Shown here: one piece after another, positions 11,127 through 17,960 of the stretch | How positions within the stretch are numbered: position 1 is the stretch's first letter | Layout of the letters: each line of letters begins with the position of its first letter | Assembly (NCBI GenBank): GCA_900542945.1 | Contig: UQPI01000045.1 | Coordinates: 1 to 17,960, forward strand | Direction of reading: 5' to 3' | Length of the DNA: 17,960 bases | Origin: an uncultured Collinsella sp. | GTDB taxonomy: Bacteria > Actinomycetota > Coriobacteriia > Coriobacteriales > Coriobacteriaceae | Program-made: the position numbers and the translations under genes | Notes under the pieces: model-generated | Seen by the model: the letters and a program-made list of their open reading frames with translations, nothing else | The model's database searches: none | Told to the model about the DNA's origin: nothing

Positions 11127-12983
11127 TTACGCCGCCTCGTCGAACTGCGAGTTATACAGATCGGCGTAGAAGCCGCCTTGGGCGAGCAGCTCGTCGTGCG
11201 TGCCCTTCTCGACGATGTCGCCGTCGCGAATCACCAAGATCACGTCGGCGTTGCGGATCGTGGACAGGCGATGCGCGATGACAAAGCTCGTGCGGCCCTG
11301 CATCAGCGCATCCATGGCGCGCTGAATAAGCTCTTCGGTACGGGTATCGACGTTGGAAGTCGCCTCGTCCAAAATCAGCGCCGGACGGTCGGCCAAAATG
11401 GCGCGGGCGATGGTCACGAGTTGGCGCTGGCCCTGTGAGAGGTTGGTGCCCTCCTCATTGATCATAAAGTCGTAGCCGCCGGCGAGCGTATGGATAAAGT
11501 GGTCGCAGCGTGCGGCGCGTGCAGCGGCCTCGACCTCGGCGTCGGTCGCATCGGGGCGTCCGTAGCGGATGTTCTCGCGGATGGTGCCGTTAAACAGCCA
11601 GGTGTCCTGCAGCACCATGGCAAACTCGCCGCGCAGCGCCGCGCGGTCCCAGTCGCGCACGTCGACGCCCTCGACGCGCAGCGAACCGCCGTCCACGTCG
11701 TAAAAGCGCTGCAGCAGCTTAATGAGCGTGGTCTTGCCGGCGCCGGTGGGGCCGACGATGGCGATGGTCTGACCGGGCTGCGCCTCGCAGCTAAAGTCGT
11801 GGATGATGGTCTTGTCGGGCGTGTAGCCAAACTTGACGTGGTCGAACTCAACGTGGCCGGGGCGCTTCTCGGGAATCTGGGCGTCGGCCTTCTGCTCCTC
11901 CTCGGGCGCGGCGAGGAACTCAAAGACGCGCTCGGTGGCAGCGGCCATCGACTGCATCGTGTTGCTCACGTTGCCCAGCTGCTGCACCGGCTGCGTAAAG
12001 TTGCGCACGTACTGGATAAAGCTCTGGATGTCGCCGGGCGTGGCATTGCCGGTCAGCGCGAGCTGTGCGCCCACCACGACAACGCCCACGTAGCCCATGT
12101 TGCCCACCAAGCTCATAAGCGGCATCATCAGGCCCGATAGGAACTGCGAGCGCCAGCCACTAATAAAGAGACGGTCGTTTTGACGGTCGAACTCCTCGAT
12201 TGAGGCCTCGGCGCGGTCGAACACCTGAATAACGTTCTGGCCGGCAAAGTCCTCCTCGATAATGCCGTTGACGGCGCCCAGGACTTGCTGTTGCTCGCGG
12301 AAGTACGGCTGCGAGAAGTGAATCATCACGGTCAGGATAATCGCGGCTGCCGGCAGCGTGAGCACGGTGACGCCGGTGAGCGGCAGACTGATCGACAGCA
12401 TCATGACGAGCACGCCGATAATCTGCGTCACCGATGTGATGAGTTGTGTCACGCTCTGGTTGAGTGACTGACCCAGCGTGTCGACATCGTTGGTGATGCG
12501 GCTGAGCACGTCGCCCTTGCTGTGGCCGTTGAAGTAGCTCATCGGCACGACAGCGATCTTGGCGGCGATCTCCTTGCGCATGCGGTAGCAAATCTTTTGC
12601 GTGACGCCGGTCATGAGCCAGCCCTGGATCAGGCTGCAGACAGAGCTTGCCAGATACAGGCAGAGCAAAAAGCCGAGCGTCTTGGCGATCCAGACAAAGT
12701 CGACATCGCCGGTGCCGTTGACCTTGGCAACCAAGCCCTCGAACAGCTTAGTCGTAACCTGGCCGAGCACCTTGGGCCCCACAATGTTAAAGATGACCGA
12801 GCACACGGCAAAGGCGACGGCGGCAAACACGGCAATCTTGTGCTGGCCGATATAGCCGAGCAGCTGCCTCATGGTGCCCTTAAAGTCCTTGGCCTTTTCG
12901 CCACGGCGCATGCCACCCATGCGGCCCATGGGACCACGCTGGCGGGTGGGCTTGGGAATCTGAGTCTTGGTCTCGTCTGCCAT
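11127..12983 (-). CDS. ABC half-exporter, catalytic-site Walker subunit
   Basis: A 618-residue protein with a basic cytoplasmic N-terminus (1-45), six membrane segments (about 48-335) and a nucleotide-binding domain (about 375-618). Walker A GPTGAGKTT (411-419), Walker B ALILDE with intact catalytic Glu540 and H-loop His571 are canonical, but the signature is LSQGQ (515-519) instead of LSGGQ. That complements the partner encoded just upstream, so the two should form a heterodimer of the TM287/288 or BmrCD type with one active and one degenerate ATP site. The substrate is unknown; drugs, lipids or peptides are possible. Its ATG overlaps the partner's TAA by one base (12983), implying translational coupling. 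Confidence 0.9.
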   Translation of the reverse strand: MADETKTQIPKPTRQRGPMGRMGGMRRGEKAKDFKGTMRQLLGYIGQHKIAVFAAVAFAVCSVIFNIVGPKVLGQVTTKLFEGLVAKVNGTGDVDFVWIAKTLGFLLCLYLASSVCSLIQGWLMTGVTQKICYRMRKEIAAKIAVVPMSYFNGHSKGDVLSRITNDVDTLGQSLNQSVTQLITSVTQIIGVLVMMLSISLPLTGVTVLTLPAAAIILTVMIHFSQPYFREQQQVLGAVNGIIEEDFAGQNVIQVFDRAEASIEEFDRQNDRLFISGWRSQFLSGLMMPLMSLVGNMGYVGVVVVGAQLALTGNATPGDIQSFIQYVRNFTQPVQQLGNVSNTMQSMAAATERVFEFLAAPEEEQKADAQIPEKRPGHVEFDHVKFGYTPDKTIIHDFSCEAQPGQTIAIVGPTGAGKTTLIKLLQRFYDVDGGSLRVEGVDVRDWDRAALRGEFAMVLQDTWLFNGTIRENIRYGRPDATDAEVEAAARAARCDHFIHTLAGGYDFMINEEGTNLSQGQRQLVTIARAILADRPALILDEATSNVDTRTEELIQRAMDALMQGRTSFVIAHRLSTIRNADVILVIRDGDIVEKGTHDELLAQGGFYADLYNSQFDEAA

Positions 12984-15349
12984 TAGCGCTCGTCTCCTTC
13001 CATGACGGCTGCAATTTCTTCTTGGGTAAGCCCCAGCTCCTCGGCGGAAAGCTGCGACTGTGCGATCTCCAGGTATGCCGGGCAGCTGTGCAGCAGCTCC
13101 TCGTGCGTGCCGGTGCCCACCACGTGGCCGTCATCGAGCACGATGATCTGGTCGGCGTGCATGATAGTCGCGATGCGCTGGGCCACGACCACGAGCGCGG
13201 CGTCGGTGACGTTTTTGGCCAGCTCCTCGCGCAGGCGCGCGTCGGTCTTGTAGTCGAGGGCGCTAAACGAGTCATCGAACACCACGACCTCGGGCTTTTT
13301 GGCCAACGCGCGGGCGATGGCCAAGCGCTGGCGCTGACCGCCCGAAACATTGGAGCCGCCCTGGCTGATGGGGGAGTCGTAGCCGCCCTCGCGCTCGGCG
13401 ATAAAGTCCTCGGCCTGTGCGATGCGTGCCGCCTGGCGCATGTCATCATCGCTCACCATGCCGCCGGCAAACTTGAGGTTGCTCTCCACGGTGCCCGAGA
13501 ACAGACGCCCCTGCTGCGGGATGTAACCAATGCGGCGGCGAAGCTCGGAAAGGGTCATGTCGCGCACGTCGATGCCGTCGAGCGAAATGCTGCCGCCGGT
13601 GACGTCGTACAGGCGCGGGATGAGCTGCACAAGCGTGGACTTGCCCGAACCCGTGGAGCCGATGATGCCGAGCATCTGACCGGCGTGCGTGGTGAAGTTC
13701 ACGCCGCTGATGACATCGGCGCGGGCATCGGGATACTGGAAGCTCACGTCGTGGAAGGCGAGCTCACCGCGCGGCGCGCTGGCAGCAGGCAGTTTGGGCG
13801 AGGCGGGGTCGTTGATGCTCGTGGGACAGGTGATGACCTCTTCCACGCGCTCGGCTGCGACCTCGGCGCGGGGCAGGATGACCGAAACCATGGTGAGGAT
13901 CATAAACGCCATGACGATCTGCATGGTGTAGGAGATAAACGCCATCATGTTGCCGACCTGCATCACGCCGTCGGACACGCCCTGCGCGCCAAACCAGACG
14001 ATAAGCACGGTGATGCAGTTCATGACGAGCATCATGAGCGGCATCATAAAGCTCATGGCGCGGTTGGTGTAGAGCTGCGTGGTCATCAGGTCGAGCGAAG
14101 CCTTGTCAAAGCGCTCGAGCTCATGCTCCTCGCGGTTAAACGAGCGGATGGGCATAAGGCCGTCGAGCAGCTCGCGGGCGGTAAGGTTCACGCGGTCCAC
14201 AAAGCTCTGCATCTTTTTGAACTTGGGCATGGTGAGGCCCATAAGCACGCCGACGACGGCCGAGACCGCGATGATGGCCACGGCGATGGTCCACTCCAGG
14301 CCGGTGTGGTTGGCCAGGACGCGCATGACGGCGACGATGCCCATGACGGGCGCCATGAGGCACATGCGGATAAACAGGGTTGCGGCCATCTGAATCTGCT
14401 GAATGTCGTTGGTGCAGCGGGTGATGAGCGAGGCCTGGCTAAACTTGCCCACCTCGGCCGGCGAGAAGTGCATGACCTTGTTGAAGGTCTCGCGGCGCAG
14501 GTCGCGTGCGATGGAACAGGCGGTGCGCGAGGCCACGGCGCCGGTTAGGATGGTGGCGACCAGTGAGATCAGGCACAGACCAAACATCGTGGTCGCCATG
14601 CGGCCCAGGTAGGCGTTCTGCACGTCGGCGGGGTCGATACCCTGTGCCTTGTACTCGTCCTGCACATAGCTCACGGCGCGTTGGGTCACGATGGAGCCCG
14701 ACATGGAGCCCATTTTGTCCGCCATACCGTTGGCGCCCTCGACGAGCTTGCCCTGGTCGATTAGGCCGCCTTCAACGCCTAGACGCAGGCTCTTCATGGT
14801 GATCTTGCCGCCGTCGGCATCAATCTGCTTTTGCATATTCTGCGCCGCTGCGGCCTTTTGCTGCATCTCGGCGAGCTGGTCGGGCGTCATCGCTGCCATT
14901 TGCTCGGGCGTGGGCATGGCTTGGGCGTCGCTGTTGCCTTTCTCGCTGGACGCGCCCATCATGTCGCCCATGGAGCTGGCGTCGATGCCTTGGTTAAGCG
15001 AAAGGACGACGGTCTCGGGCAGGCTCATGATATCGGCAATCTTGCCGCCGTCGGCGCGCTCATCCTCGGTTCCCCTGTACGTGCGAATGCCGTTTTTGTC
15101 TGCCTTGCCAAACGCAGCTTCTACTGTCTTGGCGTCCTTGGCGCTCATAAAGAGTTCGAGGTCATCGAGCGATTCGGCGCGAATGGTGTCAGGTACGGGC
15201 GAGGCGATGCCGCCTTGCTGCACGCCCACGTCGACGATGTCGCTCATATAAGTAGGCAGCGCCAGATCGGCGTTGCAGCTGATTACGATAAGTACGATAG
15301 CTGCGAACAGTGCCAGGACATGCTTTTTAAAGAGCTTGAGAATCCTCAC
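12983..15349 (-). CDS. ABC half-exporter, degenerate-site subunit with large extracellular domain
   Basis: A 788-residue protein, unusually long for a half-exporter (about 580-620). The first membrane segment (about 11-27) is separated from the second (about 252-273) by some 215 residues, rich in Met, Ala and Gln, predicted to be extracellular. The nucleotide-binding domain (about 528-765) has Walker A GSTGSGKST (564-572) and canonical VSGGQ (668-672), but Walker B reads FDD with Asp693 in place of the catalytic Glu, and the H-loop His is Gln724. Its own ATP site is therefore predicted to bind but barely hydrolyse ATP. GTG start at 15349 follows GGAG and overlaps the marR stop by four bases (GTGA). 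Confidence 0.9.
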   Translation of the reverse strand: MRILKLFKKHVLALFAAIVLIVISCNADLALPTYMSDIVDVGVQQGGIASPVPDTIRAESLDDLELFMSAKDAKTVEAAFGKADKNGIRTYRGTEDERADGGKIADIMSLPETVVLSLNQGIDASSMGDMMGASSEKGNSDAQAMPTPEQMAAMTPDQLAEMQQKAAAAQNMQKQIDADGGKITMKSLRLGVEGGLIDQGKLVEGANGMADKMGSMSGSIVTQRAVSYVQDEYKAQGIDPADVQNAYLGRMATTMFGLCLISLVATILTGAVASRTACSIARDLRRETFNKVMHFSPAEVGKFSQASLITRCTNDIQQIQMAATLFIRMCLMAPVMGIVAVMRVLANHTGLEWTIAVAIIAVSAVVGVLMGLTMPKFKKMQSFVDRVNLTARELLDGLMPIRSFNREEHELERFDKASLDLMTTQLYTNRAMSFMMPLMMLVMNCITVLIVWFGAQGVSDGVMQVGNMMAFISYTMQIVMAFMILTMVSVILPRAEVAAERVEEVITCPTSINDPASPKLPAASAPRGELAFHDVSFQYPDARADVISGVNFTTHAGQMLGIIGSTGSGKSTLVQLIPRLYDVTGGSISLDGIDVRDMTLSELRRRIGYIPQQGRLFSGTVESNLKFAGGMVSDDDMRQAARIAQAEDFIAEREGGYDSPISQGGSNVSGGQRQRLAIARALAKKPEVVVFDDSFSALDYKTDARLREELAKNVTDAALVVVAQRIATIMHADQIIVLDDGHVVGTGTHEELLHSCPAYLEIAQSQLSAEELGLTQEEIAAVMEGDER

Positions 15350-15795
15350 TCGGCATCTCTCCTTTCTTGGTTGCGGTCGATAATTTCGTTGGCACGTCTA
15401 AGAAGGCGCACCATCTCTTGGGTATCTGTTTCGCCGAGCTGCTCGAGGAAAGCCGCGGTGCGGTCCTCGAATTCCCGACGTTTGATTTCGAGATCCTGGA
15501 ATCCCTTGTCGGTCACCGTGACGTGTACGCGACGACGGTCGGTCTTTGAGTGCTTGCGCTCGACCCAGCCCTTGGCTTCGAGGGCGCGCAGGATGTTGGC
15601 GATGCGGGCGCTCGAGACCCAGGCGCGATCAGCGAGTTCGCTCGGCGTGAGCGAGCCGCCAGCGAGCATGAGGGCGCGCATGACAGCCATCTCGCCGCCG
15701 AGAGCTTTGTCCGCAAAGCGCGAAATGCGCTGATGCATGCTGCCAAACTCAGTTAAAAGCTGACGCCCAAGCTCATGAAAATCGGTATCTTCCAC
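15346..15795 (-). CDS. MarR-family transcriptional regulator
   Basis: A 149-residue winged-helix protein. The helix-turn-helix lies at about 50-80 (LTPSELADRAWVSSARIANI), with the wing around KTDRRRVHVTVTDKG and a helical C-terminal dimerisation segment. MarR proteins usually repress exporters next to them and release DNA on binding a small ligand; that role is inferred from the operon order marR-ABC-ABC. The start is GTG at 15795, with AGGGG six bases upstream. The stop overlaps the first ABC gene. The start codon lies inside the left half of an inverted repeat, so binding there would block both transcription and translation initiation. Confidence 0.88.
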   Translation of the reverse strand: MEDTDFHELGRQLLTEFGSMHQRISRFADKALGGEMAVMRALMLAGGSLTPSELADRAWVSSARIANILRALEAKGWVERKHSKTDRRRVHVTVTDKGFQDLEIKRREFEDRTAAFLEQLGETDTQEMVRLLRRANEIIDRNQERRDAE

Positions 15796-15833
15796 CGAAA
15801 ACCCCTAACACTAGAAACTATTTTCGGTGAAAG
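15789..15833. promoter_or_regulatory. candidate MarR operator
   Basis: CTTCCACCGAAAA (15789-15801) and TTTTCGGTGAAAG (15821-15833) are inverse at 12 of 13 positions with a 19-base spacer, straddling the marR start. GGTATC and GATACC just outside (15784-15789, 15836-15841) extend the symmetry imperfectly. Each half may be bound by a separate dimer. Confidence 0.55.
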
Positions 15834-15980
15834 ATGATACCCGCATATTCGGGCCTCATACAGTGGGCAATATAAAGAGCGCATAAAGACTTAAAATCAT
15901 TCAATTGCTGAAGCGTTTCAAAGAACTATTATGCACGCGGTTAGGCGAGGGGTTGTCACCACCATGACGACTGGGACTCA

Positions 15981-15986
15981 TATAAT
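15981..15986 (+). promoter_or_regulatory. candidate -10 box upstream of the short-chain dehydrogenase
   Basis: TATAAT, a perfect -10 consensus, 62 bases before the ATG at 16048. The nearest -35-like box, TTGTCA (15953-15958), is 22 bases away, too far for a standard promoter, so an activator or another -35 may be used. Confidence 0.4.
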
Positions 15987-16047
15987 CGCCACGTGCGATG
16001 CTCCAACTTCCCGCGAGGAGACACCTTATATAAAGGGGGATGGAGTC

Positions 16048-16797
16048 ATGGCATTTGACTTCACGGGCAAGACCGCGATTGTCACGGGTGGCACTCAGGG
16101 CATTGGCCTCGAGATCGCCAAGGGCATCGTCGCGGGCGGCGGACACGTCGCGCTCATCGCAAGGAACGCTGCCAAGGGCGAGGCCGCTGTGGCCGAGCTT
16201 GGCGAGGGCAACAAGTTCTATCAGCTCGATGTTGCCGATGCGCCTAAGGCGCGTGAGACCGTCGAGCAGATTTTTACGGACCTGCCGCAAACCAACATCC
16301 TGATCAACTGCGCTGGCGTCATCAGCACCAAGAAGTTCGACGAGATCGATGACACCGAGTGGCGTCGCACCATCGACATCAACCTCAACGGCACCTTTAC
16401 CATGATGAACGCCGTGTACCCGCACTTTAAGGCGGCCCATGCCGGCACTATCGTCAACGTGAGCTCTGTTGCTGGCAAGATCGGCGGCGGCCTGCTCGGC
16501 ACCGCTGCCTACGCCAGCTCCAAAGCCGGTGTTAACGGTCTAACCAAGGCAGTCGCCAAGGAAGGCGGCAAGTTTGGCGTCCGCTGCAACGCCGTGTGCC
16601 CGTCGCTCACCCTTACCGATATGACCTCGATTCTCTCTGACGAGAACTCTCAGCGCATCATCAACGGTATTCCTCTGGGCCGCGCCGCCCAGGCCAGCGA
16701 GCCTGCGCAGATGGTGCTCTTCTTCGCTTCCGACCTCGCTAGCTTCGTGAACGGCGAGATCGGTGACTGCGACGGTGGCATCGTTCTGGACGGGTAA
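16048..16797 (+). CDS. short-chain dehydrogenase/reductase (SDR)
   Basis: A 249-residue classical SDR of usual length. TGGTQGIG (13-20) binds the cofactor, Arg39 after the second strand suggests NADP(H), NCAG (87-90) is the NNAG variant, and the catalytic set is Asn113, Ser139 or Ser140, Tyr155 and Lys159 (YASSK). The ATG at 16048 follows GGGGGATGGAG; in-frame upstream ATG codons would add an unsupported 39 residues. The family includes FabG-like ketoacyl reductases and sugar-acid dehydrogenases such as KduD; the permease behind it favours a sugar-acid or sugar substrate, but that is inference. A cysteine-proline-serine (VCPSLT) replaces the common APG segment near residue 185. Confidence 0.88.
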   Translation: MAFDFTGKTAIVTGGTQGIGLEIAKGIVAGGGHVALIARNAAKGEAAVAELGEGNKFYQLDVADAPKARETVEQIFTDLPQTNILINCAGVISTKKFDEIDDTEWRRTIDINLNGTFTMMNAVYPHFKAAHAGTIVNVSSVAGKIGGGLLGTAAYASSKAGVNGLTKAVAKEGGKFGVRCNAVCPSLTLTDMTSILSDENSQRIINGIPLGRAAQASEPAQMVLFFASDLASFVNGEIGDCDGGIVLDG

Positions 16798-16816
16798 TAC
16801 CCCGCGACGTTAATTC

Positions 16817-16855
16817 GGCGACGGCTCCTGCGACTCGGGACCGTCGCCTTCTTTC
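16817..16855 (+). terminator. hairpin between the dehydrogenase and the permease
   Basis: GGCGACGG (16817-16824) pairs perfectly with CCGTCGCC (16841-16848), followed by TTCTTTCT. It may terminate or attenuate read-through into the permease. Confidence 0.55.
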
Positions 16856-16905
16856 TGACAAAGGCGCGTGCGGCTACGATTCGCATGCATCCAAAGGAGA
16901 TATAT

Positions 16906-17919
16906 ATGAGTGAATCGACTGCGGTGGAGGCGCCGGCGGCAAAGGAGCCGTTCTTTAAGATGTCCTCCATCCCGGGTGCCAATATTTTGGTGCCGCTTTT
17001 GTTGGGCTGCCTGCTCAACACGCTGTTCCCCGATCTGTTCAAAACGCTCGGCAGCTTTACGCTCGGCATGACCCAGCAGGGCGCAGGCCCGCTTGTTGGC
17101 GCTTTTTTGCTCATCGTCGGTACGACGATTTCGTTTAAGAGCGCTCCTGCCGCCGCTGCCCGCGGCGCCATCATCATCGCCGTCAAGCAGATCGTGGTCG
17201 TTGCCGTGTCGCTGCTCATCCTTTATGTATTCAACGACAACCTGTTTGGCATCTCTGCCATGGTGATGCTGGCCGCTTGCACCGGCGCCAACAACGCTAT
17301 GTACGCTGGTCTGATGGGCACCATGGGCAATGAGGCCGAGCGTGGCGCCGTCGCCATCACCACGCTGGTTGTCGGCCCTCCGGTCACGATGATCGTGCTC
17401 GGCGCTGCCGGTCAGGCTCCGATCGGTTGGTCGCTCGTGGGCGCCATCCTGCCGATCGTCGTCGGCATTATTCTGGGTAACCTCTTCCCGAGCTTTAAGA
17501 AGATGATGGCACCGGCACTTTCCGCCATCATCGTGCTCGTCTTCTTTGCCATGGGCTCGACCATGACCTTTGGCCAGCTTATCAACGGTGGTCTTCCCGG
17601 CATCCTGCTCGGCGTGATCTGCTCGGTAGTCTTTGCAATTCCCGTCATCGCGGTCGATAAGCTCACGGGCGGTACGGGTGTCGCAGGTGCGGCCATTTCG
17701 AGCTGCGCCGGAGCCAATGTGGCCACGCCTGCTGCCATGGCAAGCGTCAACGAGGCCATGTACGGCGGCGCGGTGCTCGCGACGGCTACGGCGCAGGTTG
17801 CAGCATGTGCTATCGTGACGGCCATTTTGACCCCGCTGGTCACCAGCTGGTGCTACAAGCATTTTGAGGGCCAGGGCCACAGCAAAGCAACGACCGACAA
17901 GGCCGCCGCAGCCGCCTAA
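16906..17919 (+). CDS. kdgT: 2-keto-3-deoxygluconate permease
   Basis: A 337-residue KdgT-family transporter with about ten hydrophobic segments, probably a proton symporter for 2-keto-3-deoxygluconate or a related keto sugar acid. Family-like stretches: SIPGANILVPLLLG (21-34), GSFTLGM, GPPVTMIVLGAAG, GAILPIVVGIILGNL, GGLPGILLGV and a Gly/Ala-rich GVAGAAISSCAGANVATPAA near the C-terminus. Length is close to the E. coli permease (about 327). The ATG at 16906 follows AAAGGAGA; an in-frame ATG at 16885 precedes that ribosome site and is rejected. The SDR upstream is 108 bases away with a hairpin between, so the two may be only loosely co-transcribed. No kdgK or kdgA is visible, but the window ends 41 bases later. 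Confidence 0.88.
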   Translation: MSESTAVEAPAAKEPFFKMSSIPGANILVPLLLGCLLNTLFPDLFKTLGSFTLGMTQQGAGPLVGAFLLIVGTTISFKSAPAAAARGAIIIAVKQIVVVAVSLLILYVFNDNLFGISAMVMLAACTGANNAMYAGLMGTMGNEAERGAVAITTLVVGPPVTMIVLGAAGQAPIGWSLVGAILPIVVGIILGNLFPSFKKMMAPALSAIIVLVFFAMGSTMTFGQLINGGLPGILLGVICSVVFAIPVIAVDKLTGGTGVAGAAISSCAGANVATPAAMASVNEAMYGGAVLATATAQVAACAIVTAILTPLVTSWCYKHFEGQGHSKATTDKAAAAA

Positions 17920-17960
17920 TGCCAAACGGCAATCAAAGCTAAATAACTAGCCATGCCACA

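Noticed and set aside
13022..14548. 508-codon plus-strand ORF opposite the ABC exporter gene
   Set aside because: It lies entirely antisense to a well-supported ABC gene, is rich in His, Asp, Gly and Val as expected from reading GC-biased codons backwards, and has no family motif.

Overview
This window looks like chromosomal DNA from a high-GC gut actinobacterium of the class Coriobacteriia, probably Collinsella or a close relative. That placement is inference: it rests on protein style, strong C-ending codon bias in the best-expressed genes, strong AGGAGG-type ribosome sites, and intergenic repeats I associate with that group. No rRNA, tRNA, CRISPR array, transposase or phage gene was found.

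Left part (1-7600): an agmatine-deiminase gene cluster. A membrane-anchored LuxR-type regulator (aguR-like, minus strand) diverges from ptcA (putrescine carbamoyltransferase), aguD (agmatine/putrescine antiporter), aguA (agmatine deiminase) and a second, paralogous antiporter (all plus strand). Together they would import agmatine in exchange for putrescine, deiminate it to N-carbamoylputrescine, and phosphorolyse that to putrescine and carbamoyl phosphate. The carbamate kinase that normally completes the pathway by making ATP is not in the window. Gaps between the agu genes are long (about 130, 370 and 570 bases) and full of perfect hairpins. A possible small cysteine-containing ORF overlaps the start of the second antiporter.

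Middle part (7600-11130): a 63-residue hypothetical protein, a GNAT acetyltransferase (both minus strand) and a type I DAHP synthase (plus strand), separated by intergenic DNA rich in repeats. The repeats include a family of short hairpins with a constant GGGGAC-type core and arms that differ from copy to copy but always pair; a 58-base inverted pair of GGGGAC units; an 18-base motif present three times around the DAHP synthase gene; a 120-base imperfect palindrome; and a 248-base MITE-like element with 41-base inverted ends.

Right part (11060-17960): a minus-strand operon of a MarR-type regulator and two ABC half-exporters that read as a heterodimer with one degenerate ATP site, sharing overlapping start/stop codons and ending at a strong bidirectional terminator. 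A 13-base inverted repeat over the marR start is a likely autoregulatory operator. Divergent from it lie a short-chain dehydrogenase and a 2-keto-3-deoxygluconate permease (KdgT family), perhaps a small sugar-acid module.
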